From positions 4,096,501-4,160,500 of the forward strand of contig NZ_CP017659.1 in assembly GCF_015326965.1 (NCBI RefSeq): 64,000 bases of DNA. Reading direction: 5' to 3'. Below the pieces are notes generated by a model. The model had not been told where the DNA came from and made no database searches. It saw only the letters and a list, made by a program, of their open reading frames with translations. Source of the DNA: Paenibacillus sp. JZ16 (GTDB lineage: Bacteria > Bacillota > Bacilli > Paenibacillales > Paenibacillaceae). The position numbers and the translations under genes were made by a program. Positions within the stretch are counted from its first letter, which is position 1. The number at the start of each line of letters is the position of its first letter. Positions 16,992 to 25,329 of the stretch are shown piece by piece.

Positions 16992-17479
16992 TATATGTTA
17001 CCTCCTGTCCTCTCTGTCGAAGCGCTCCACTCCATGTGTACATAAACATCATCTCCCCCTCTTATCCGGAATCCTATGCGTTCATATAATGCTATAGCTG
17101 GATTTGAGCTGATAACATGGAGACGGATGGACTTCGAGTCTGTCCTGGCCATATCCTGTAAATGAACCAGGGCTGCCGTTCCTATACCCTGATTCCCGAA
17201 TTCAGGCAAAATCGAGATGTCGACCAGGCGAATTTCGGCAGGTGTTTCATGTACAATGACTCGCCCAGCCTGTAGCTGGTTATTCATAAGAATCAGGTGC
17301 GATGCTTGAGGGAACTGCAGTGCATAGGAGCGCTGCTGGAGATCAAACTGCATGCGCAGAAACACCTCCATTTCCTGTTCTCCCCATCCCCAGGAGGAAA
17401 CTTCTCTAAGGCGTGTGCTGCGGTACAGCTCATATAAAAACGCTGTATCTTCCTCGTTAGCATCAATCATATTGATCAT
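16991..17479 (-). CDS. GNAT-family N-acetyltransferase
   Basis: 162-aa acetyltransferase. The acetyl-CoA loop is visible as ILPEFGNQGIGTAAL near residue 92, and the C-terminal GNAT motif as NPAIALYERIGFRIRGG. The N-terminus begins MINMIDANEEDTAFLYELYR. It is directly upstream of, and overlaps by one base, the tail-collar gene; this GNAT/tail-collar pairing suggests modification of the collar protein or a shared structure, but the substrate is not known. An 8-bp-arm inverted repeat lies 33 bp upstream of the start. Confidence 0.9.
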   Translation of the reverse strand: MINMIDANEEDTAFLYELYRSTRLREVSSWGWGEQEMEVFLRMQFDLQQRSYALQFPQASHLILMNNQLQAGRVIVHETPAEIRLVDISILPEFGNQGIGTAALVHLQDMARTDSKSIRLHVISSNPAIALYERIGFRIRGGDDVYVHMEWSASTERTGGNI

Positions 17480-17512
17480 GGGATTATACGATACCTGCCC
17501 CTGCCTAAAAGT

Positions 17513-17532
17513 CGATAACCCCTAGGTTATCG
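17513..17532. promoter_or_regulatory. Inverted repeat upstream of the GNAT gene
   Basis: CGATAACC and GGTTATCG (8-bp perfect arms, CCTA spacer) lie 34-53 bp upstream of the acetyltransferase start. This is the position of an operator, or of an RNA hairpin if transcribed. Confidence 0.45.
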
Positions 17533-17622
17533 CGGTACTTCAGTTTATGCGGATAAAGAAAGTAAGGTACAATAATCCAGAATATGTCGTGCTTTGCCTG
17601 TCACACACCTTTACTACGGAAC

Positions 17623-17664
17623 AAAAAAAGCAACCCAGCTGTGTCTTAAACAGCCGAATTGCTT
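17623..17664 (-). terminator. Terminator of the dioxygenase gene
   Basis: On the minus strand AAGCAATTCGGCTGT pairs with ACAGCTGGGTTGCTT (two mismatches) and is followed by T7. It lies just after the stop at 17681. Confidence 0.85.
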
Positions 17665-17680
17665 CTTCAGATTCATTGCA

Positions 17681-18658
17681 TTATTCCTTCACGAATTCCT
17701 TCGTGCTGCGCACGGTATCGATTGGACGAACCATACTCTCAATCTGTTCGCGCTTTGGCTCCAGGAATGGAGGCAGGGACAATTTCTCGCCAAGAGTTTC
17801 ATATGGCTCATCACCCATGAAGCCTGGACCGTCGGTTGCAAACTCAAACAGAATTTGGGGTGCAACTCGCGCATACAAGGACTGGAAGAAATAGCGGTCT
17901 ACAAAGCCCGACGTATGAAATTGGAAGTCGTCAAGACGCTTGATCCAATGTTCCAGCACCGAGCGGTCCTCTACCCGGAAAGCCGCGTGGTGTACAGTGC
18001 CGAAGCCCTGCTGAGCTCTTGGAAGCACGGCGTTGTACTCGACAACCACCTGGGCGCCATTGCCGCCTTCACCAACCTCAAACAGATGAAGCGAGCCTTC
18101 CTTGCCGATTTCTTTGAATTCGAGCACTTTCTCCATCATTTCCTTGAAATAATCGAAGTTGGACACCCGTACAAACACCGGGCCGAGTCCTGTAATCGCA
18201 TGCTCCAACGGAATCGGTCCCTTCTGCCAAGGAGTTCCTGAAGCCACGCCCTCGTTGTTCTCATCGGAGATGAGCTGATACTGCTGATCGTCAAAATCAA
18301 CAAAGGCGAGTGTTTTTTTGCCAAACAATTCTTGAATGCCTTGATGCTTTACATCCAGCCGGTCAAATCGCTTGATCCAATATTCGAGCGCTGCATCGTT
18401 AGGAACACGGAACGAGGTTTTGTAAATCTCGTCTGTACCGTGTCTGCCCTGCGGGATGCCCGGAAAGTCGAAGAATGTCATATCGGTGCCGGCATTGCCC
18501 TTGTCATCCGCGAAAAACAGGTGGTATGTCTGAATATCGTCCTGATTAACTGTTTTCTTCACAAGTCGCATACCGAGCACATAGGTGAAAAACTCGTAGT
18601 TCTTCTCGGCACTGCTCGTAATGGCTGTTACGTGGTGAATTCCTTTTAATCCGTTCAT
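17681..18658 (-). CDS. Ring-cleaving dioxygenase, MhqO-like (VOC superfamily)
   Basis: 325-aa protein with two glyoxalase/extradiol dioxygenase modules. The first begins GIHHVTAITSSAEKNYEFF, and the second is marked by HHAAFRVEDRSVLEHWIKRL. Metal-binding histidines are at the start of each module, and a glutamate is in ILFEFATDGPGF. It closely resembles MhqO/MhqA-type hydroquinone dioxygenases, which detoxify quinones in Bacillus. The start at 18658 follows GGAGGAATTTAACC. An AT-rich palindrome at 18733-18748 could be the site of an MhqR/MarR-type repressor, but no such gene is adjacent. Confidence 0.9.
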   Translation of the reverse strand: MNGLKGIHHVTAITSSAEKNYEFFTYVLGMRLVKKTVNQDDIQTYHLFFADDKGNAGTDMTFFDFPGIPQGRHGTDEIYKTSFRVPNDAALEYWIKRFDRLDVKHQGIQELFGKKTLAFVDFDDQQYQLISDENNEGVASGTPWQKGPIPLEHAITGLGPVFVRVSNFDYFKEMMEKVLEFKEIGKEGSLHLFEVGEGGNGAQVVVEYNAVLPRAQQGFGTVHHAAFRVEDRSVLEHWIKRLDDFQFHTSGFVDRYFFQSLYARVAPQILFEFATDGPGFMGDEPYETLGEKLSLPPFLEPKREQIESMVRPIDTVRSTKEFVKE

Positions 18659-18732
18659 GGTTAAATTCCTCCGTCTCTTCTATTTAGAAAGTGTTTGCCC
18701 GACCTTCAAAAATTATTATTTCGATTTAAAAC

Positions 18733-18748
18733 ATCTTTAATTTAAGAT
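18733..18748. promoter_or_regulatory. Candidate MarR-type operator upstream of the dioxygenase
   Basis: ATCTTTAATTTAAGAT is a 16-bp near-perfect palindrome (14 of 16 positions), 75 bp before the start codon, inside an AT-rich promoter region. Confidence 0.5.
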
Positions 18749-18821
18749 AATATTATCACGAGAACTCTGTTCCGTCAACCTTCTAAATTCAATATCTTAT
18801 TTTGGTCGTGAATGATGATAT

Positions 18822-18856
18822 AAAAAAACGGTCGGACATAAAGACATCCGGCCGTT
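18822..18856 (-). terminator. Terminator of the XRE regulator-peptide deformylase operon
   Basis: On the minus strand AACGGCCGGATGTC pairs with GACATAA-type sequence ending GTCCGACCGTT and is followed by T7. It lies 35 bp after the deformylase stop. Confidence 0.85.
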
Positions 18857-18891
18857 CTATTTCTATCCTTATAAGAGTCTCCTCATGTCCG

Positions 18892-19410
18892 TTATACGCC
18901 AGTATTGGATAATCCAATGACAGGAAACAGCTCGATGCGTTGATGGGTCTCCTCGTGATACAACCATCCATCCCGAACATGGTCCACAAATAATATGCCG
19001 TTCAGGTGATCAATCTCGTGCTGCATACATCTGGCCAGATAATCTTCACCTTCCAGGATCACCGTCTGGCCTTGACGATTTAGTGTCTTTACTTTAACCT
19101 TATTGGCCCTCTTCACATATCCGTAATACCCCGGATAAGACAGACAAGCTTCGGGGCCCATCTGTTCCCCGTCCATCTCTACGATTTCCGGATTAATCAG
19201 CTCGATCAACCCTTCTCCGCAGTCCATGACAATAAGCCTTCGTAATATACCGATTTGGGGTGCGGCAAGACCAGCGCGCCCTTCACTGTCATACAGTGTC
19301 TCTGCCATATCATCCAGAATCTTCAATGCTCTGGCGTTTACGGTATCGACTGGCCGGGCGATCTTTCGTAAGATCGGATCACCGAATGGCACAATAGCTT
19401 TAACCGTCAT
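18892..19410 (-). CDS. def: Peptide deformylase
   Basis: 172-aa metalloenzyme that removes the formyl group from nascent N-terminal methionine. The three family motifs are present: GLAAPQIG (47-54), EACLS (87-91, with metal ligand C89) and QHEIDH (130-135, with H131, E132 and H135). Motif II has Ala where EGCLS is usual. The gene follows the small XRE regulator by 4 bp, and GGGGG lies in the end of that gene. It is outside the usual def-fmt locus, so it may be a second deformylase, for example one with distinct inhibitor sensitivity; that cannot be checked here. Confidence 0.93.
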   Translation of the reverse strand: MTVKAIVPFGDPILRKIARPVDTVNARALKILDDMAETLYDSEGRAGLAAPQIGILRRLIVMDCGEGLIELINPEIVEMDGEQMGPEACLSYPGYYGYVKRANKVKVKTLNRQGQTVILEGEDYLARCMQHEIDHLNGILFVDHVRDGWLYHEETHQRIELFPVIGLSNTGV

Positions 19411-19414
19411 TCAC

Positions 19415-19657
19415 TTAAGCCCCCTTAGTTCTAGAAGGAGGTGTATGCACCCATAAGTCACCTGGAGTACACTCTAAGGTTGTGCAAAGGGCATCTAACG
19501 TCTCTGCCTTCATCTGCCTGGGCTGGTTCGTCAGCAATGCACTAATGGAAGCAGCTGATAAGCTGTAATTCGCCTTCTCTTTCATCAGCCGCGCCAAAGC
19601 CGCTCCCGACCATATCCCTCTCTCCGCCATCACATTACGTAGCATCCATTCGAGCAA
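19415..19657 (-). CDS. Small XRE-family transcriptional regulator
   Basis: 80-aa helix-turn-helix protein; LSAASISALLTNQPRQMKAETLDAL is split as HTH plus following helix, with a closing ECTPGDLW typical of HTH_26/Cro-type regulators. I place the start at the TTG at 19657, because GGGAGGGGG lies just upstream and the predicted transcript begins near 19694. An ATG at 19678 has no ribosome binding site and would sit only about 16 nt from that start. The promoter carries a palindrome between -35 and -10, so autorepression is likely. It is co-transcribed with peptide deformylase. Confidence 0.82.
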   Translation of the reverse strand: MLEWMLRNVMAERGIWSGAALARLMKEKANYSLSAASISALLTNQPRQMKAETLDALCTTLECTPGDLWVHTPPSRTKGA

Positions 19658-19700
19658 AGGGTCCCCCTCCCGTTCCATGAAAAATATTAGCTCATACCTT

Positions 19701-19743
19701 ATTTTATTAGGTACTGCCTAATATCTCAAGCCTAATTTTTAGG
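19701..19743 (-). promoter_or_regulatory. SigA-type promoter with operator palindromes for the XRE-def operon
   Basis: On the minus strand -35 TTGAGA (19729-19724), a 17-bp spacer and -10 TAAAAT (19706-19701) form a near-consensus promoter. The spacer contains TTAGGCAGTACCTAA (19721-19707), TTAGG-N5-CCTAA. A second inverted repeat, CCTAAAAATTAGG (19743-19731), lies just upstream of -35. The arrangement is typical of a repressor-controlled promoter. Confidence 0.75.
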
Positions 19744-19793
19744 AGCTAACGAAAGTCGTTCTCTCCAAGATCTTAATGATCCTTAAGAGACAC

Positions 19794-20438
19794 TTAATCG
19801 GAAACGAGTTCAGCCTGAACAATCAAACGATGTGTAGCCTCGTAGAGAGGATCGCAAGTGATCAGTGTAATGATCTGCTCATCCGAATCTCCTTCCAGAA
19901 CAGATACATCGGTCGGCTCCACGATGGAAATCTGGTTGACTCGGTAAATCAATTCACGGCCATCCGTCTTAATGATGATCTCATCCCCGTATGTGAGCTC
20001 ATTCAATCGATTGAATAGACGTCCGGTCTTATGGGCCCGGTGGGCTGCAATGGCAGCATTACCGGCTTCTCCGAGTCTTGCCGTCCCCGTAACGCGAGCA
20101 GCTGCATTCTTCATATTCGATTGGGTTGCTCCCTCCAGAATAGGAAGCTCTAACTCTAGTTTGCTAATGGTGATAATGCCGATAGGTGAACCTTCTTCAT
20201 AACCGGTTTGTTCCTCTTGTGTTGAGGCCGCTGCCTCTCCCTCGTCCAGGATACGGGACAGCTCCTTGTAATGAACAGCAACATTATCTCGAGCGGAACT
20301 CTGTTGAGCCTGAGCTTCAATTTGCGCTGCTTGCTTTAGTAAATCCCTCTGTTGGCGGTCTGCATTCCAATCGCGGAGGATCGGATATAAGAATATGAGA
20401 AGCCCAACAAGAATCAAGACAACCGAAAGCTTTCGCAT
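19794..20438 (-). CDS. Class D-type sortase
   Basis: 214-aa membrane-anchored transpeptidase. An N-terminal membrane helix (residues 4-20) is followed by a coiled linker and the sortase domain. Catalytic residues are H133 (AAHRAH), C195 in TLITC and R204. The domain opens with GIITISKLELELPILEGAT, as in class D enzymes. It directly follows the LPXTG adhesin gene (84 bp) and most probably anchors that protein to the peptidoglycan. GGGAAGGAGG precedes its ATG. Confidence 0.93.
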   Translation of the reverse strand: MRKLSVVLILVGLLIFLYPILRDWNADRQQRDLLKQAAQIEAQAQQSSARDNVAVHYKELSRILDEGEAAASTQEEQTGYEEGSPIGIITISKLELELPILEGATQSNMKNAAARVTGTARLGEAGNAAIAAHRAHKTGRLFNRLNELTYGDEIIIKTDGRELIYRVNQISIVEPTDVSVLEGDSDEQIITLITCDPLYEATHRLIVQAELVSD

Positions 20439-20474
20439 GAAGAGCCCTCCTTCCCTATTACGATTGAAATTTAA

Positions 20475-20510
20475 ATCCCCCTCTCCAGTTACACGCAGGG
20501 AGAAGGGGAT
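20475..20510 (-). terminator. Intercistronic hairpin between adhesin and sortase genes
   Basis: ATCCCCTTCTCC pairs with GGAGAGGGGGAT (11 of 12 positions) around a 12-nt loop. There is no T run, so it is more likely a partial attenuator or mRNA-stabilising stem, lowering sortase expression relative to adhesin. Confidence 0.5.
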
Positions 20511-20522
20511 GATATCATCAAA

Positions 20523-23500
20523 TTATTGACGTTTGTTACGCAGACGGCGGCTTAAGATGAAGCCTGTAAGCATGAGTGCCAGTCCTCCGAGTTGGAACGG
20601 TACTGGATTGCTCTCTCCTGTTTTTGGGAGCATCGCAATCGGGCCGCTTTCCGGCTTAGTTTCTTGAACCGAATTCCGATTTGTATCATTCTCGGCGGAT
20701 GGTGTAGAAGGATCTTGCGGATTCGCCGTCTCGTTCCCAACCAGGGTGTCATCTTCTTCCGGTACCTCTACAGGTATTGGTTCTGGATCAACTTCGCCCG
20801 GTACGACGGGATCAGTTTCTCCAGGTCGTACAATTTCCCCAGGAACGTTTGGCGTTTCTTTATCGTTATTACCACCTGGTGATTCGGTTCCACCCGGTGA
20901 TGTACCTGGGTTTGGATCTGGATTGCCCGGATTTGGATCCGGGTTCCCTGGATTTGGATCCGGATTGCCCGGATTTGGATCCGGGTTCCCTGGATTTGGA
21001 TCCGGGTTCCCTGGGTTTGGATCCGGATTACCCGGGTTTGGATCCGGGTTCCCTGGGTTTGGATCCGGATTACCCGGGTTTGGATCCGGATTACCCGGAT
21101 CCGGTCCTGGCGTAACGCTATCCTTGCTGTTCGTTATGGTGATTCGCTTGATGTTGCCAGTCTGTTTAATGCTTGAATCGATCGTAATGGTTGTAGTTAC
21201 TTGATCAATTACATATCCTTGAGGAGCCGAAATCTCCTTCAGAATGTAATCGCCGTAGAGCAGCTTCGTAAACAAAGCCTTTCCAGCTGCATCGGTTGTA
21301 AGCGTCACTTCAGGACGCTTGCCTTGCGTGTCTTGGAGAACAAACGTTGCTCCTTCCAATATAAGCGACGGATCAGCCCTGTCCACCTTCAAGACCTCCA
21401 GACTTCCTCGAACGCCCGAACCGCTGCCGGAGCCAGAAGACATGCGAACTTCGAATCTTTGTTTACTATCTGTAATTCCAGCCGTAATGCCTTTACCTTC
21501 AAAGCCAGCCGAGTTGCTGACAACTTCCCGGTCGGCAGCGTCGATCAGCGTCTCGTATTCCAGAATGTAAGGACGATCTATCGGGCTCAAGAATTCCAAT
21601 ACAAACTTCTCGGTATCGCCATAAATGAATTTCAGTTTATAATCCGAAGGATTAACGAGTTTGTCCGTCTTCGTGACCGTTCCGTCCACCGCAACCTTGG
21701 TCTCGTACAAACGGAAGGAATCCTCCACCAAGATCAGGTTGCCCGACGGCTCGTCGCTGACTTTGGCTGCTTCCACGTAGGACTGACCCCGATTAATATG
21801 CAGCGTCCATTCAATCTTTTCGCCGTTTTGGACCCCGGTCTTCGCAACATACTCTCCGCCCCGCGGAACTCTAGCTGAACCATTCCAGTTGGAGACAGGC
21901 GTATTGTCGTCCATCAATATCGCTTCGTTGGCGATAGATTCCCGCTCTATGATTCGATCACCCAACGCGGTTTTAAACGTGATCAGGAACGGAGCGTCAA
22001 TCTTGTCCTTAAAGGCAATTTGCAGCTCATTGCCGTTCGTCTCCGACGGCTCCGTTATCGAATACTGAGTGGATGGGATTACAACCCCTCTATTTGTTTT
22101 CCCTGAAGCGTCTACATTCAGATTATACACTTCTAATGACCCATCGACGTACTGCTGTGGTGAAACCAGCTTGTCCTTAACGACAGGTTTGTCAACACTA
22201 TTGAAATTGTAGTTCCCCTGGATGGTCCAGGTAATCTCCTTATAAACGGCATCATAAGCTCCTGATTTATCCCCGTTTCCAACAGTCAATGGGTTAGGCT
22301 TCAGGCTCACGTTTCTAGTCGTCGAGAACGGCTTGCTGCCTTCCACCCAGGATAGATCGGCACGGTTCCAAAAGCTCTCGTTATCCTTATTTTGGCGGAG
22401 ATCATAGTCAAACTTGGTTGTGTACGTGATAATGATCGCCTTGTCAACAGGCTTAAGGAATTCTACGGTAAAGCCCTGGTTAGGGGTGCTCGCATCCACC
22501 GTATAATCCAAACCCTCATCCCAAAGGGTACCGACAGCATCCTTTACAACGATGGGGCCAGTCAGCTCAAGCCCGCCATTCGTAAACATGTCCTTCAGTA
22601 TCACGTTGTCCATGCTGTAAGTGTCCTGGTTGAGCGTGATTTGCCATTTGATCGTTTTATCCTTGTAATCGAAGCCATCGTTGCTTTTGATGAGCGCTTT
22701 ACTCTGCATCAATTGCTTGGCTTCCCTTGTTACACCGTTTCCGTACACACTGTTCGTTACAGTTTCGTCCTTAATAACACGCCCACTTGCCTTGGTCTGG
22801 TAGGTAATCTCATGCTCAGTGGTAATGTCTTTTTCAAACTTCAGATCGAATCCGGTTTTCCCTCCGCTGTTAACCACCGGCGTAAGGACATAATCTGTTC
22901 CTTCCGTGAGAATCGCACCTGTCTGTGTATCCTTGACTTGGAGCGAACCGTTTACCAACTCTTGCGTTGAGTTAAAACGATCTTCAAGTCTAGCATCTAC
23001 TTCCGGAATGGTGGTTTCGCGGGAATTGTACAGGATGGACCAGTCGATGGTCCGGTCGTTTTCATCATACAATACGACTTCTTTCGCAAGTAACTCCCCA
23101 CGGTCAATCGTCTGTTTATTCTCGGCATAAGCCTTCTGCTGACCGTTATCGGACAAAGTTGCCGTATTGAGGAATTCCGTTGTATCGCCAGCGGCAATCG
23201 TCGTAGAGTACTCGATTTGATACGCCGAATTCATCGGCGAACTCTTGGTGACGACTAATTTTGAAGCATCGGAAGTGTCGATACTAAACTCTCCGACGGC
23301 CGCTTCGGCGCCAACCGCGGTGCTGCCATCCACATTAACGGTCAGGTTGTTGATCTTAACAGAGCCTGTTTCCAGCGTAAGCCCGGAAGGAATCAAATCC
23401 TCTATAACGGGCTTGTCTATCCGTTCCAAGACCGTATTGACTTGAAGCGTCCACAAGATCGTGGAAGGTTTGCCTCTGCCATCATTGACAACCTTGCCGT

Positions 23501-24137
23501 TCTTGCCCAGAAGATTGCCTTTTGCCGGCTTCACCGGGATAATGATCTGCTTCACGCCATCCCGAAGCTCAATCGGAATTTCAACGTCCGGAGTACCGCC
23601 GCCGATCCCCTCTTGGCTAAGCTCCGTCTGGAATTTCAGCTTTCCCCGGACTTCGGCATTATCCACCAGAGAGTTGAACGTCATCACAACATGACCGTCC
23701 ACAGATACGGTGAAGGTTCCCACATCCCCGATGTCCGTCTCAAGAACCCCGTTGATGCTGTTGTACAGTTTGAATGCCTTGGGCAGGTCGAACTCAAACG
23801 TTGAGCCATCCACATAGTTATGATTGTCCCCAAGCTCCCAATCGTAGAGCAGGATGGCGTCGGAGCCAAGCTCTACCCGACCCGCATCCGGATTGTAGAC
23901 CGAGTCGATGACGGTCCCCTTCGAATCCTGGACAGTGACATTTGTCAGAATGCTCTGCCCTGCGGCTGAACCGTATACCGCGTTGGTAACGGATACTCCA
24001 TTACCCGGATCCGATGCAGGATTACCCGCTCCAGCCGCACTGACTCTCTGGCCGTTAAACATACCAAGGCCCGTACCAAATATACCTTGGACCATCAAGA
24101 TGACAATGAGAGCCAGCATGCTTCCTTTCTTTTTCAT
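20523..24137 (-). CDS. LPXTG-anchored surface adhesin with collagen-binding-type and SpaA/Cna_B domains
   Basis: 1204-aa cell-wall protein. A signal peptide (residues 1-34) precedes an N-terminal region of several Ig-like adhesin modules of the collagen-binding (SdrG/Cna A-like) type. These share recurring motifs such as YxxxTxIxxGxxTxFxNTA and IxWxIxxNxxxxxV. Then come a Cna_B/SpaA module (LEVLKVDRADPSLILEGATF to PQGYVIDQVTT), a Pro-rich stalk with nine NPDPNPG units, a Pro/Glu spacer, LPKTGE at about 1170, a hydrophobic helix and a basic tail. Isopeptide cross-links in the modules are likely but not proven. GGTGGAG lies before the ATG. The sortase gene follows in the same transcript. Confidence 0.93.
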   Translation of the reverse strand: MKKKGSMLALIVILMVQGIFGTGLGMFNGQRVSAAGAGNPASDPGNGVSVTNAVYGSAAGQSILTNVTVQDSKGTVIDSVYNPDAGRVELGSDAILLYDWELGDNHNYVDGSTFEFDLPKAFKLYNSINGVLETDIGDVGTFTVSVDGHVVMTFNSLVDNAEVRGKLKFQTELSQEGIGGGTPDVEIPIELRDGVKQIIIPVKPAKGNLLGKNGKVVNDGRGKPSTILWTLQVNTVLERIDKPVIEDLIPSGLTLETGSVKINNLTVNVDGSTAVGAEAAVGEFSIDTSDASKLVVTKSSPMNSAYQIEYSTTIAAGDTTEFLNTATLSDNGQQKAYAENKQTIDRGELLAKEVVLYDENDRTIDWSILYNSRETTIPEVDARLEDRFNSTQELVNGSLQVKDTQTGAILTEGTDYVLTPVVNSGGKTGFDLKFEKDITTEHEITYQTKASGRVIKDETVTNSVYGNGVTREAKQLMQSKALIKSNDGFDYKDKTIKWQITLNQDTYSMDNVILKDMFTNGGLELTGPIVVKDAVGTLWDEGLDYTVDASTPNQGFTVEFLKPVDKAIIITYTTKFDYDLRQNKDNESFWNRADLSWVEGSKPFSTTRNVSLKPNPLTVGNGDKSGAYDAVYKEITWTIQGNYNFNSVDKPVVKDKLVSPQQYVDGSLEVYNLNVDASGKTNRGVVIPSTQYSITEPSETNGNELQIAFKDKIDAPFLITFKTALGDRIIERESIANEAILMDDNTPVSNWNGSARVPRGGEYVAKTGVQNGEKIEWTLHINRGQSYVEAAKVSDEPSGNLILVEDSFRLYETKVAVDGTVTKTDKLVNPSDYKLKFIYGDTEKFVLEFLSPIDRPYILEYETLIDAADREVVSNSAGFEGKGITAGITDSKQRFEVRMSSGSGSGSGVRGSLEVLKVDRADPSLILEGATFVLQDTQGKRPEVTLTTDAAGKALFTKLLYGDYILKEISAPQGYVIDQVTTTITIDSSIKQTGNIKRITITNSKDSVTPGPDPGNPDPNPGNPDPNPGNPDPNPGNPDPNPGNPDPNPGNPDPNPGNPDPNPGNPDPNPGNPDPNPGTSPGGTESPGGNNDKETPNVPGEIVRPGETDPVVPGEVDPEPIPVEVPEEDDTLVGNETANPQDPSTPSAENDTNRNSVQETKPESGPIAMLPKTGESNPVPFQLGGLALMLTGFILSRRLRNKRQ
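20911..21099. repeat. Nine tandem 21-bp repeats encoding NPDPNPG
   Basis: The unit TTTGGATCYGGRTTNCCYGGR (plus strand) repeats at exact 21-bp spacing from 20911. It encodes the extended cell-wall-spanning stalk of the adhesin. Units alternate between two third-position variants, suggesting expansion of a 42-bp pair. Copy number probably varies between strains. Confidence 0.9.
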
Positions 24138-24268
24138 AGTTTAACTCCACCTCTAAGTATGATTTCATCTGTTTTTAGTAGAATATTATGACAAGTGGCA
24201 ATGTGAACAGATGCTACAGCCTGTAATCATACATGGTGGAACTCGACAATTTCTCTACAACAAACAGA
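24138..24268. other. Leader and promoter region of the adhesin gene
   Basis: 131 bp between the adhesin start and the DMT transporter stop. AT-rich, with no clear terminator for the DMT gene, so some read-through into the adhesin-sortase operon is possible. Confidence 0.4.
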
Positions 24269-25222
24269 TTAAGCTGGTTTCGACTTGTTCCGCCCAAGCG
24301 CTTTACGACTAGCGCTCTTAGATCTCCCGGCAAGGCTGGTCCCGATCACCCCGATAATGACGAGTGCTGCGCCGATGACATGATAATAAGCCAGCTCCTC
24401 ATTCAAAAAGGCGACACCTCCGAAAATCGTGACCACGGTAGCCAGATTGTTAAAGATGCCCATGCGGGATGCCTCCATCTTGGATAAGGAATAATTCGAC
24501 AGTAGCGATGTCCCGAGAGAGGACAGAATGCCAAGATACAAAACGGCCCATACGAAGGACGGATGCATGAACGGGTCAAAATAATGTACAAGCGTCCCCT
24601 GCGCAGCATGTTGAGCGGCCGACATCAGGTTAAACAGCACGAATCCGATCATCGACATGATGAACGTTATATCCAGTACCGGCTGCTTCTGCGTCAGCTT
24701 GCGGGCCATCACGCTGTAAATGGCGTTGGATAGCGCCGACAGCAGAATTAGCACAATCCCAAGTGTACTCGAGGCCTCGAAGGAAACCCCCTTCAACACG
24801 AAGATAGAGATGATCCCTGTCACCGACAACACGGTAAACAGCTTCTGTGCCCAGCTGGAGCGTTCCTTTAATAGCAGCGATGCCAAGAGCATCGTAAAGA
24901 TCGGTACCGTAGCGTGAATGATTCCGGCCTCGGCCGAAGAGGTGTATACCAAACCGAAGGTTTGCAGCGTAAAGAACAGGAACGGATAGAATATCGCCAG
25001 CGGCACGATGGTCAGCAGCCTTTTCAGATCCAGCGGGACCTTTCTACGGGCTATGAGTAGCGCGAGCGATGCGGCAATGAACGAAATGGTGAATCGGTGT
25101 GCCAGCGTGTCCAGCGGGTTAGCATGGATCAGCGCCAGCTTTACAAACATAAACGAAAAACCAATGATGGCCGTATATCCTAACGCGGCGGCATAGGCAC
25201 GGCTTGTATGCGGTATATTCAT
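24269..25222 (-). CDS. EamA/DMT-superfamily transporter
   Basis: 317-aa carrier with ten membrane helices arranged as two EamA repeats. The first starts AAALGYTAIIGFSFMFVKLA; the second shows the typical ASRMGIFNNLATVVTIFGGVAFLNEELAYYHVIGAALVIIGV. It ends in a basic tail. The group exports amino acids or metabolites; the substrate is unknown. GGAGA lies before the ATG. A perfect 18-bp palindrome 108 bp upstream is probably the operator of a regulator encoded elsewhere. Confidence 0.9.
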   Translation of the reverse strand: MNIPHTSRAYAAALGYTAIIGFSFMFVKLALIHANPLDTLAHRFTISFIAASLALLIARRKVPLDLKRLLTIVPLAIFYPFLFFTLQTFGLVYTSSAEAGIIHATVPIFTMLLASLLLKERSSWAQKLFTVLSVTGIISIFVLKGVSFEASSTLGIVLILLSALSNAIYSVMARKLTQKQPVLDITFIMSMIGFVLFNLMSAAQHAAQGTLVHYFDPFMHPSFVWAVLYLGILSSLGTSLLSNYSLSKMEASRMGIFNNLATVVTIFGGVAFLNEELAYYHVIGAALVIIGVIGTSLAGRSKSASRKALGRNKSKPA

Positions 25223-25329
25223 AATATGTGTTCTCCTTCATCTTCTCTTTTGCAGGACAACCAGAAGGTTGATGCATTTGCTACTTATCTTACGGCAGGG
25301 AGAACCCCATTACGATTTGAAATAACTGC

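Noticed and set aside
20905..21105. CRISPR array
   Set aside because: The repeats are contiguous 21-bp units without spacers and lie in frame inside the adhesin gene.
20746..21204. Gly/Phe/Ser-repeat open frame on the plus strand
   Set aside because: It is the reverse complement of the NPDPNPG repeat region of the adhesin.
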